A program made the translations under genes and the position numbers. A stretch of DNA of 12,460 bases from Chloroflexota bacterium. GTDB lineage: Bacteria > Chloroflexota > Limnocylindria > Limnocylindrales > CSP1-4. The notes below the pieces were generated by a model, which was not told the DNA's origin, searched no databases, and saw only the letters and a program-made list of their open reading frames with translations. Location of the stretch: contig JACVXW010000017.1 in the NCBI GenBank assembly GCA_015661135.1, positions 1 to 12,460 of the forward strand, written 5' to 3'. Shown piece by piece: positions 1-5,835 of this stretch (position 1 is the first letter of the stretch; the number at the start of each line of letters is the position of its first letter).

Positions 1-478
1 CGAAGTCGGACCGGCCGTGGCACAGGATCGGGACGATGATCTCGACCGCCTCGGCGAACCGGCCGATGACGTGGTCCTCGGGCAACCCGAACGCGCGCGC
101 CTGATCGCCGGCGTGCCCGGAGCCGAGGCCAAGGACGAATCGGCCCCCGCTGATCTCGTCGAGCGTCTCGACGGCCTTGGCCGTGATGCCCGGGTTCCGG
201 TGCAACGCCGACAGGACCCAGGTGCCAACCTTGATCTGCGAGGTCGTGGCCGCCACCGCCCCGGCCATCGCGACGCACTCCCACCAGCCGTTCGTCTGGC
301 CACCGGGAGTCCGCCAGAGCAGCTCGTCCGCGACCCAGACCGTGTCGAAGCCGAGCTCCTCGGCCCGTACGGCGAGGTCGCGGATCTCGGTCCACCGCGC
401 GGTCGAACCGTCTGCGAACGACTCCCCCATCGGGAGGACAAGACCGATCTCGAAGGCCTGCGACTTGAGGTCGATCAC
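1..478 (-). CDS. Luciferase-like (LLM class) flavin/F420-dependent oxidoreductase, C-terminus cut by window edge
   Basis: 159 N-terminal residues are visible; the gene runs off the left end of the window. The fold family (bacterial luciferase-like monooxygenase, TIM barrel binding FMN or F420) is recognised from the opening strand FEIGLVLPMGE (residues 9-19), the helix and strand ending LGFDTVWVADELLW (42-55), TSQIKVGTWVLS (79-90), the RNPG/AKAVETLDEISGGRFVLGLGSG block (94-121) and a GHAGDQARAFGLP stretch (121-133). Members reduce or oxidise varied substrates in the cytoplasm; the substrate cannot be read here. The start is GTG at 478-476, and its GTGA overlaps the TGA stop of the LCP gene by 4 bp, so the two are probably translationally coupled on one mRNA. 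The pairing with a cell-wall gene is not obviously functional. The family call is firm; the cofactor is inferred from the other F420-type enzyme in the window. Confidence 0.85.
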   Translation of the reverse strand, partial: MIDLKSQAFEIGLVLPMGESFADGSTARWTEIRDLAVRAEELGFDTVWVADELLWRTPGGQTNGWWECVAMAGAVAATTSQIKVGTWVLSALHRNPGITAKAVETLDEISGGRFVLGLGSGHAGDQARAFGLPEDHVIGRFAEAVEIIVPILCHGRSDF

Positions 479-2052
479 GGTGCGGCGCTCGGGCTCGGGC
501 TCGGCTCAAGGCTGGCCGTGGGCCCCGGATCAGCGCTCGGTAGAGTCGAATTGCTCGGCTCCGGGGACGGGCCAGTAGATGGTTCCGCCGAATCGGACGG
601 CAGGGCGGTCGGCGTCGGCGAAGGCGACGGGTGATCCGGTAGCTCACCGGCGGGCGGGACGAGCGTCTCTGCCAGGGCCCGGATCGCGGGCACGTCCGGG
701 ACCTGGATGGAGCCCCGCTCGTCGAAGCCGCTCTTCACCAGCGGGTGGGCAATCACCGCCCGGTACGTGTCGGCACGGTCAACCTCGGCCGCCCAGGCCG
801 CCAGATCCGGCAGCATGGAGCGCGGCACGTTGGTGCTGATCGTGCGCCCGATGGCATCGAGCAGGCCGACCGGGTCCTGGAGGAACCTGCCGCGAACGAT
901 GGCGTCGCGGATCCCGGAAAGGACTTCCTGCTGCCGGGCCGCGCGGGTGAAGTCCGACTCTCCAGATGCCTTGCGGACGCGCGCATACGCCAGGGCCGCC
1001 TGTCCGTCCAGACGGTGGAGACCGGCGGTGATCGAGAAGCCGTTCGGGTAGCCGTACTCGCGGTAGCCTGGATCGCAGAACGCGCGCCGCACGTTGACGT
1101 CGACCCCGTCGAGGCGGTCGATGACGCTGACGAACCCACCAAGACTGACCTGGGCGTAGAGATCGATGCGAAGCTCGAGCAACGTCCCGATCGCACCCAT
1201 GAGGACGTCATAGCCCTCACCGTCCGAGCCTGGGAACTCGCTCGGGTTGTGGCGTGCCCAGGAGACCAGCGAGTTGATCTTCGCCGGGAAGACCGTCCCG
1301 TCGGGAAGCGGCACGTCAACCATGTCTCGCGGGACCGAGAGCATCGAGACCGTCCCGGCGACCGGGTCGAGCGAGACGACGATCATCGTGTCGGTCAGGA
1401 ACGTCCGCCGGCCCACACCCGCGTCAACGCCGATGATGAGGACGTTCACCCGTGCGTCCGCTGGAGTTGCCGAAGGCGCCGCCGACGGCCCCGCGGTGGC
1501 GGCCGCCGAAGAGGGTCCCGGGGTCGGTGGCGCCGGGCTCCAGGCGCCCCCGTTCGAATCCTCGTTGACGAAGATCTCGGCCGCCGCCAGGCGGAGGGCG
1601 TTCGTGGCCGCGAGCGCCCACGCCTGCGGTGCCACGATTGCAATCGCGAGGACGCTGACCAGCACCGCATCGCGCCATCGAAGCGGCCCGAAGCGTCGAT
1701 CGAAGAGGGCCGCACCAGATGCCGCCAGGCGCGACCCGAGGAGCAGGAACTGCAGGCCCAGCAGGCCCCACAGCGCCTGCTCGGCAAGGACCGTCGTCGC
1801 AGCTCGGGCCGGTCCCTGAACGATGACCGCGGCGACCCCGCCCGCGATGAGCAGCACGATCGGCAGACCAAATGCGAGCGCCAGGCGCCGCTGCCCGAGC
1901 CGGAGCTGCCCGAGGCCCGGGAGCACGGCCGACAGAACGGCCGGGACGTAGCGGGAACCGGGCTGCCGCTCCTCCGGGACCGCGGCGCTACTAGGCGCCG
2001 CATCGGCGGATGGGTCTGGCGCCTGATCGTCCACGGGGTCGGTCGTCGTCAC
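475..2052 (-). CDS. LCP (LytR-CpsA-Psr) family membrane protein, probable cell-wall glycopolymer ligase
   Basis: 525 aa. LCP proteins transfer lipid-linked glycopolymers onto peptidoglycan on the outer face of the membrane. The LCP domain spans about residues 201-390. It contains VNVLIIGVD (202-210), the DTMIVVSLDP strand (221-230), SVPRD (239-243), AKINSL (257-262), a GG-FVSVIDRLDGVDVNV core (305-321) and the Arg-rich ALAYARVRKASGESDFTRAARQQ stretch (353-375) with the phosphate-contacting arginines of the family. The N-terminus is unusual: a disordered Pro/Ala stretch (1-33), then three hydrophobic segments (about 60-80, 90-113, 128-150), where typical LCP proteins have one anchor. The part before the first (LPGLGQLRLGQRRLALAF, 44-61) resembles small TM2/DUF5683-like domains. 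The tail from about 472 is a Pro/Ser/Thr-rich spacer, a possible wall-spanning linker. The start is GTG at 2052, preceded by an extended -10-like TGCTACGCT. Confidence 0.9.
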   Translation of the reverse strand: MTTTDPVDDQAPDPSADAAPSSAAVPEERQPGSRYVPAVLSAVLPGLGQLRLGQRRLALAFGLPIVLLIAGGVAAVIVQGPARAATTVLAEQALWGLLGLQFLLLGSRLAASGAALFDRRFGPLRWRDAVLVSVLAIAIVAPQAWALAATNALRLAAAEIFVNEDSNGGAWSPAPPTPGPSSAAATAGPSAAPSATPADARVNVLIIGVDAGVGRRTFLTDTMIVVSLDPVAGTVSMLSVPRDMVDVPLPDGTVFPAKINSLVSWARHNPSEFPGSDGEGYDVLMGAIGTLLELRIDLYAQVSLGGFVSVIDRLDGVDVNVRRAFCDPGYREYGYPNGFSITAGLHRLDGQAALAYARVRKASGESDFTRAARQQEVLSGIRDAIVRGRFLQDPVGLLDAIGRTISTNVPRSMLPDLAAWAAEVDRADTYRAVIAHPLVKSGFDERGSIQVPDVPAIRALAETLVPPAGELPDHPSPSPTPTALPSDSAEPSTGPSPEPSNSTLPSADPGPTASLEPSPSPSAAP

Positions 2053-2060
2053 GGCGCGGA

Positions 2061-2069
2061 AGCGTAGCA
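2061..2069 (-). promoter_or_regulatory. Putative extended -10 element for the LCP gene
   Basis: On the minus strand TGC-TACGCT lies 8 nt before the GTG at 2052. It fits a TGN-TANNNT extended -10 and would start transcription at or next to the start codon (leaderless). No good -35 is visible, and the 47-bp gap to the toxin gene upstream could also be read through. Confidence 0.35.
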
Positions 2070-2099
2070 GTGAAGCGGGTCGAGATCTCCGGGCGCCTC

Positions 2100-2522
2100 T
2101 CAGTCGTCGCCGGCGAACTCGGTGGGGTCCAGGCGACGAAGTCCGGCGACCATGTCGAATCCCCGATCAGGGCTGACGATGTCGGTGACGCCCTCGTGCT
2201 GGCAGGTCGCGACGTGGATGAGGTCCCGCGCCGCCAGCCCCGGGTAGCGGGCGATCAGACCCGGTAGCCGACGAACGACCGCGTGGGTGATAGGCAGCAC
2301 CGGTGCGAACAGGTCCAGCGTGTCCGCCGTCAACTGCTCGGCGATGTCGCGGCGACCGATGCTCAGGAACCGGTGGGCGATCTCCAGGACCACTTCAGTC
2401 GAGGTCACCGCCAGAAGGTCACCGGACTCGACCATGGTCAGGATCCGGCGGCTCGGGTCGCGGAGGGGGTGGCTGCTCCCGGCCGCGCACATGATCACGG
2501 CGGTGTCGATGAAGACGGTCAC
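2100..2522 (-). CDS. vapC: PIN-domain ribonuclease toxin (VapC family)
   Basis: 140 aa, the usual size for VapC toxins, which are Mg/Mn-dependent RNases. The PIN acidic residues are in order: D6 in the first strand (TVFIDTAV), E43/E47 in the TEVVLEIAHRF helix, D100 in ARDLIHVA, and D119 with D123 in SPDRGFD near the end. The start is GTG at 2522-2520, which overlaps the antitoxin stop (TGA 2521-2519) by 4 bp, so toxin translation is coupled to antitoxin translation. The open frame continues far upstream, but only this start gives a normal PIN N-terminus. The RNA target cannot be read from the sequence. Confidence 0.87.
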   Translation of the reverse strand: MTVFIDTAVIMCAAGSSHPLRDPSRRILTMVESGDLLAVTSTEVVLEIAHRFLSIGRRDIAEQLTADTLDLFAPVLPITHAVVRRLPGLIARYPGLAARDLIHVATCQHEGVTDIVSPDRGFDMVAGLRRLDPTEFAGDD

Positions 2523-2761
2523 TCGCCGCCGGCCTGGCTGCGCTGGATCTGCTCCTTCATCACCGCCCAGTCGTCGACCGGGGCTTCCATCGACAGGATC
2601 GACCGGACGGCCCGCCCGCGCGAGGCCGGCGCCGACCCGACGAAGGCGTCGATCGCGTCCCGGATGACCGCGCCGACCGACTGTCCTTTCCGGGTCGCCA
2701 GGCGTTTCAGTTGCGCAAGCTGCGATGGGGAGAGGAGGACCTGGGTTCGTTCGCTGTACAT
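2519..2761 (-). CDS. vapB: Ribbon-helix-helix antitoxin (CopG/VapB-like) paired with the PIN toxin
   Basis: 80 aa from ATG 2761 (82 aa from the in-frame ATG 2767). The N-terminal half is a ribbon-helix-helix DNA-binding domain: strand SERTQVLLSP (3-12), helix QLAQLKRLATRKG (15-27), then QSVGAVIRDAIDAFV (28-42). The C-terminal part (about 45-80), with VDDWAVMKEQIQ, should be the toxin-wrapping segment that blocks the PIN active site. Antitoxins of this type repress their own operon. ATG 2761 is preferred because minus-strand TATGGT lies exactly 6 nt upstream, the same spacing as at other genes here; no Shine-Dalgarno is visible for either start. Confidence 0.82.
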   Translation of the reverse strand: MYSERTQVLLSPSQLAQLKRLATRKGQSVGAVIRDAIDAFVGSAPASRGRAVRSILSMEAPVDDWAVMKEQIQRSQAGGE

Positions 2762-2767
2762 GCGCAT

Positions 2768-2777
2768 ACCATACCAT
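2768..2777 (-). promoter_or_regulatory. Putative antitoxin -10 within a short direct repeat (possible RHH operator)
   Basis: Minus-strand TATGGT (2773-2768) lies 6 nt before ATG 2761. It sits in a tandem 5-bp repeat (plus strand CATAC CATAC CATGC, about 2765-2779), flanked by GCAT/ATGC arms. Short repeats over the -10 are a common binding layout for autoregulating RHH antitoxins. No -35 is recognisable. Confidence 0.4.
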
Positions 2778-2825
2778 GCACATCCCAATGGAGGATCGTG
2801 CCGCTGGCAGGCAGACGTTGTCCCG

Positions 2826-2841
2826 CGCGGTATGATCCGCG
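2826..2841 (+). promoter_or_regulatory. Putative -10 (TATGAT) inside an inverted repeat, promoter of the riboswitch leader
   Basis: TATGAT at 2831-2836 is a near-consensus -10. It would place the transcription start at about 2843-2844, the first base of the leader hairpin. It forms the exact centre of CGCGG-TATGAT-CCGCG, a perfect 5-bp inverted repeat, so a repressor site overlapping the -10 is possible. No convincing -35 lies 16-18 bp upstream. Confidence 0.5.
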
Positions 2842-2843
2842 TC

Positions 2844-2864
2844 GGCACTCGCAGATCGAGTGCC
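2844..2864 (+). repeat. Perfect 8-bp inverted repeat (leader hairpin) just before the SAM aptamer
   Basis: GGCACTCG (2844-2851), loop CAGAT, CGAGTGCC (2857-2864). If the TATGAT promoter is used, this is the very 5' end of the transcript, one nucleotide before riboswitch stem P1. It may stabilise the 5' end or act as a folding spacer. A DNA operator for the divergent toxin-antitoxin operon is the alternative. Confidence 0.6.
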
Positions 2865-2865
2865 A

Positions 2866-2962
2866 CCTATCAAGAGCGCCCGAGAGCCCCGGCTCGATGA
2901 CGGCGCGGCAACCGGCTCGGCGTCCCTCACGCCGGCACGGTGCCCCTGCCGGGTGCGATAGG
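2866..2962 (+). promoter_or_regulatory. SAM riboswitch (SAM-I/SAM-IV clan aptamer)
   Basis: The conserved S-box core is present in order. P1 is CCTATC (2866-2871) with GATAGG (2957-2962). AAGAG follows at 2872-2876. P2 is GCGCC (2876-2880) with GGCGC (2902-2906), enclosing an inner GAGC/GCTC stem (2884-2887/2892-2895) and a GATGA (2896-2900) like the SAM-I kink-turn. The invariant GCGGCAACC is at 2905-2913. P3 contains GGCGT/ACGCC (2919-2923/2929-2933), and the CGGTGC signature is at 2938-2943. The P2 loop CCCG (2888-2891) can pair with CGGG (2950-2953), a pseudoknot like the one in SAM-IV, whose GCCCCGGC loop it also shares. SAM-I, SAM-IV or the SAM-I/IV variant cannot be settled by eye. The P1 3' strand shares GG (2961-2962) with the GGAG Shine-Dalgarno at 2961-2964, so SAM binding should mask the ribosome site; there is no room for a transcription terminator before ATG 2971. 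Confidence 0.9.
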
Positions 2963-2970
2963 AGCAGAGG

Positions 2971-3714
2971 ATGTCCTCCACTCGTTGGACGCGGTCCGAC
3001 ATGCTCGCACGCCGAGCACCAGACCCGGTCGCGCCATGGCTCGGGGGCTTCGACGGCTACCCGTATCTCGTGACCCGGATCGGCCGGTCGGCCCTCCGAC
3101 ACGTGGCCGTCGTGCCGTCGGACTGGCCACGGGACCGGATCATCGAACTCGCTCGAAGGCAGGCCGCCATCAACGGGCTGGACACCTGCGCGGTCCTGGG
3201 ACCGGCCGACGCCGTGTACGTCGCGCCTGATGGCGTGTCCGACGAGTCATCCATGGTGCCGACCGGCTTGCCGGTCGTCGACCGGCTCGTGATTGCCGAC
3301 GTCATTCCGACCACCGCCGAAATCGAGTGGCGGCTGGAGCGGCTCCGGGTCTACGCGGACCGACAGATGGGAGCCCGCTACATCGTTGGCGACGGCCTCG
3401 AGAGTCGGCGACTGGCGACCGCCGCGGATGTGGAGCGCCTGTCCGGGTCCGGGGCGGACGGACTTCCGCCGGGCCTGCGCTGGTGTCCGACCTGCGACCA
3501 GGCCCTGGGCGAGTGTCTGACCCGGCCGGATCCCGGCGGCGCGCTTCCAGTGGCGGTCGTCGATATCGGCTGCCGCTGCGAGAACCGCAACCGGTGCGCC
3601 GGCTGTGGCGGGACCCTCGCGCCCCAGCGGCTGAGTGCGTGGTTCTGGGACCGCGAGCACGGCTCGGCCTGGTACGTCGCTGCCTATGCGGCGTTCTCCC
3701 ACCGCTGCTGGTGA
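2971..3714 (+). CDS. Uncharacterised Cys-rich (zinc-ribbon-like) protein under SAM-riboswitch control
   Basis: 247 aa; I do not recognise the family. The start ATG has GGAG (2961-2964) 6 nt upstream. There is no signal peptide or membrane segment, so it is probably cytoplasmic. Residues 1-130 look like a mixed alpha/beta region (HVAVVPSDWP 44-53, DTCAVLGPADAVYVAPDG 71-88, TTAEIEWRLERLRVYADRQ 114-132). The C-terminal third carries two CxxC knuckles, C172-PT-C175 and C209-AG-C212, with more cysteines at 182, 201 and 203 and an HRCW end (H244, C246). This is a pattern suited to one or two zinc sites. No SAM-binding glycine loop, PLP lysine motif or transporter topology is seen. The riboswitch implies expression when SAM is low, hence a link to methionine, SAM or sulfur supply. 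That role is inferred only from regulation. Confidence 0.85.
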   Translation: MSSTRWTRSDMLARRAPDPVAPWLGGFDGYPYLVTRIGRSALRHVAVVPSDWPRDRIIELARRQAAINGLDTCAVLGPADAVYVAPDGVSDESSMVPTGLPVVDRLVIADVIPTTAEIEWRLERLRVYADRQMGARYIVGDGLESRRLATAADVERLSGSGADGLPPGLRWCPTCDQALGECLTRPDPGGALPVAVVDIGCRCENRNRCAGCGGTLAPQRLSAWFWDREHGSAWYVAAYAAFSHRCW

Positions 3715-3817
3715 CAGCCACCTTTCTGCCTGTCAAGTCGTAGCCTGTACGGGAGGGAGGACGGGGGCCGAATCGTGCGGCTCCCGCCGCCGTCGCGAGG
3801 TTCAATCAGACCGACAC

Positions 3818-4105
3818 ATGGGCCCGTTCAAGCGACTGCTCGGCCGGAAGGCGCCGCCCTGCGCCCACCTGAATCAGATTCGGGACGTCCAGCCGCGGAC
3901 CGCCGGCTGCGAGGAGTGCCTCGCCATTGGCGGGATCTGGGTGGAGCTCCGGACATGTCTCTCGTGCGGCCATGTTGGCTGCTGCGACAACTCCCCGAAC
4001 CGGCACGCCCGGGCGCACTTCGGGACCACGAGTCATCCGATCATGCGGGCGACCGTACCCGGCTACACCTGGACCTGGTGCTGGATCGACGAGGTCAAGG
4101 TCTGA
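3818..4105 (+). CDS. Small UBP-type zinc-finger protein
   Basis: 95 aa. The whole protein is one UBP-type zinc finger (the ubiquitin-binding ZnF of eukaryotic deubiquitinases, also found as small stand-alone bacterial proteins of unknown role). Candidate ligands in order: C15 and H17 (CAH), C31 and C34 (CEEC), C47 and C50 (CLSC), H52, C55/C56 (GHVGCC), H63, H67 and H73 (NRHARAHFGTTSHP). The aromatic C-terminus (YTWTWCWID, 83-91) completes the domain. The frame is open upstream, but this ATG is the natural start; no Shine-Dalgarno or good -10 sits close by. It lies 103 bp after the riboswitch-controlled gene on the same strand with no clear terminator between, so co-transcription is possible. 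It ends 12 bp before the convergent permease gene. Confidence 0.85.
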   Translation: MGPFKRLLGRKAPPCAHLNQIRDVQPRTAGCEECLAIGGIWVELRTCLSCGHVGCCDNSPNRHARAHFGTTSHPIMRATVPGYTWTWCWIDEVKV

Positions 4106-4117
4106 CGGGAGACGCTG

Positions 4118-4957
4118 TCAGCCTCGGGCGGGGCGGCGGCGAAGGAGGCCCGTTCGAGGTCCGAGCAGCAGCGCCACCAGGAACGCGGCCGTCTCGACGA
4201 GGACGATGAGGGCCGCGCTGGCCGTGCTCGTCCAGTAGCTGACGTACAGGCCGACCGCGGGCGCCACGATCCCGATCGCCGCGGCGACCAGGATCAACCG
4301 CGAGAACCGGTCCGTGATCAGTTGGGCCGCGGCTGCGGGCGTCACGAGCATCGCCACGACGAGGATGATCCCGACGGCCTGGAGGCTGATGACGATCGTC
4401 ATGGCGATGAGTCCGAGGAACAGGTATTCGAGCCGCGCGACCGGGAGTCCGGAGGCGCCGGCGCCGAGCGGATCGAAGGTCGAGTACAGGAGCTCCTTCC
4501 AGAAGACCGCGACGAGAGCGAGCACGATGGCCGCGAGAGCGGCAAGCGCGACGAGATCTGATCCGCTGATCCCGAGCACCTCGCCGAACAGGAGCCCGAA
4601 AAGGTCGCCTACGTAGTTCGGGATCGTGCTGAACAGGAAGATGCCGAGGGCGAACATTCCCGAGAACAGGACCCCGATCGTGGTGTCGCCGCGGAGCCGG
4701 CTGCGCCGGCTGATCCAGCCGATCGCGAGCGACGTCCCGACGGCCGCGATCGTCGCCCCGATGTAGAACGGCGCCCCGAACAGGTACGCCGCCACGACAC
4801 CGGGGAAGGCCGCGTGGCTGAGGGCGTCGCCCATGAACGCCAGGCCGCGCAGGACCATGAACGTGCCGATCACGGCGCAGACCAGCCCCACTACCGCCGA
4901 CGCAGCGAGTGCCCGGACGAAGAACTCATAGGCGAGCGGATCGGTCAGGAGGGTCAT
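4118..4957 (-). CDS. znuB: Metal ABC transporter permease (ZnuB/MntB, ABC-3 family)
   Basis: 279 aa, normal length. Integral membrane subunit that dimerises to form the pore of a zinc/manganese importer. About eight hydrophobic segments are visible. Family hallmarks are GTFMVLRGLAFMGDALSHAAFPGV (31-54), DTTIGVLFSGMFALGIFLFS (91-110) and the helix pair AVGIILVVAMLVTPAAAAQL (194-213), which carries the conserved T-P-A-A-A. The ATG start (4957-4955) overlaps the ATPase stop (TGA 4956-4954) as ATGA. It is the last gene of the three-gene uptake operon, and no strong terminator hairpin with a T-run follows its stop. Confidence 0.92.
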   Translation of the reverse strand: MTLLTDPLAYEFFVRALAASAVVGLVCAVIGTFMVLRGLAFMGDALSHAAFPGVVAAYLFGAPFYIGATIAAVGTSLAIGWISRRSRLRGDTTIGVLFSGMFALGIFLFSTIPNYVGDLFGLLFGEVLGISGSDLVALAALAAIVLALVAVFWKELLYSTFDPLGAGASGLPVARLEYLFLGLIAMTIVISLQAVGIILVVAMLVTPAAAAQLITDRFSRLILVAAAIGIVAPAVGLYVSYWTSTASAALIVLVETAAFLVALLLGPRTGLLRRRPARG

Positions 4958-5835
4958 GACCGGTGCCCGGGTCCGCCGTCGGCGCCGTCGTGGTGGTGGA
5001 TCTCCCCGCCGGCGGCCTCGTCGTGGTGGTGGGCGTCATCGATGAGCACGGCCCGATCTCCCACGAACAGGAGGTGCCCGCCATAGGTTCGGCGGAGCAC
5101 GTCCGTGTCGAGGACGAGGCTGGCGTCGCCCTGGGCGATGATGGTGCCGTTGACCGCGACGATCGACCGGAAGTGCTCGGTGGCCGAAGCGAGGTCGTGG
5201 GTGCTGGCGATGACCGTCCGCCCCGCCTTCGCCTCCGCGCCCAGGACGCGCATCAGGTCCTCCTGCGTCGCCGGATCCACCCCGGTCACGGGCTCGTCCA
5301 GCAGGTAGAGCTCGGGTTCGGAGGCGAGTGCCCGGGCGAGGAAGACGCGCCGGCGCTGGCCGCCCGAGAGGGCCCCGATCTGCCGCCGCGCGTACGCGCC
5401 CATGCCCACCTGGTCGAGTGCAGCCGCCACGGCGGCGTGGTCGCGTGGCCCGGGCCGCCGAAGCGGGCCGAGCGCCGGATACCGCCCCATCATCACGACG
5501 TCGCCGGCGGAGATCGGGAACCCCCAGTCCACGGCCTCGGCCTGGGGGACGTAGGCGACCTCACGGGCGCGGACGCCGGCTGCGCCGCCGAGGACGTCGA
5601 TCCGCCCGGTCCACGGCTTGAGCAGCCCCGCGATGAGCTTGAGGAGCGTGCTCTTGCCGCCGCCGTTCGGGCCAACGACGGCCGTCAGGGCACCCGGCTG
5701 GAGGGTCAGGTTTACGTGCTCCAGCACCGGCCGGTCGTCGTAGCCGACCGTGACGTCCTCCAGGTGGATAGCCGCCCCGCGGCCAGCGGTCGTTTCGGCC
5801 GTTGCGGTCGTCGCGGTCGTCTTTGTCACCGTCAC
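4954..5835 (-). CDS. znuC: Metal ABC transporter ATP-binding protein (ZnuC/MntA-like) with His-rich tail
   Basis: 293 aa. Cytoplasmic ATPase of the metal importer. Walker A is GPNGGGKST (55-63), Q-loop Q98 (VPQAE), ABC signature LSGGQ (156-160), Walker B LYLLDEP (176-182) and H-loop H213 (STHDL). The DWGFPISAGDVVMMGRY stretch (103-119) is typical of zinc/manganese-type ATPases. The N-terminus has an extra low-complexity Thr/Ala stretch (3-17). The C-terminus is odd: after the domain ends near 262 it runs into HHHDE and HHHDG clusters (269-283) and a final His, a likely metal-binding or metal-sensing tail. The GTG start (5835-5833) overlaps the binding-protein stop (5834-5832) as GTGA. The choice of zinc over manganese rests mainly on the partner protein. 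Confidence 0.92.
   Translation of the reverse strand: MTVTKTTATTATAETTAGRGAAIHLEDVTVGYDDRPVLEHVNLTLQPGALTAVVGPNGGGKSTLLKLIAGLLKPWTGRIDVLGGAAGVRAREVAYVPQAEAVDWGFPISAGDVVMMGRYPALGPLRRPGPRDHAAVAAALDQVGMGAYARRQIGALSGGQRRRVFLARALASEPELYLLDEPVTGVDPATQEDLMRVLGAEAKAGRTVIASTHDLASATEHFRSIVAVNGTIIAQGDASLVLDTDVLRRTYGGHLLFVGDRAVLIDDAHHHDEAAGGEIHHHDGADGGPGHRS

Noticed and set aside
745..2067. Long plus-strand open frame (440 codons) across the LCP gene
   Set aside because: Arg/Asp-rich translation without domain features, an antisense shadow of a clear LCP gene in GC-rich DNA.
2523..3002. N-terminal extension of the PIN toxin frame up to 3002
   Set aside because: It overlaps the antitoxin and riboswitch and has no protein-like character; the PIN fold starts at GTG 2522.
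4106..4117. Intrinsic terminator between the convergent UBP and permease genes
   Set aside because: The gap is 12 bp and no hairpin with a T-run is visible.
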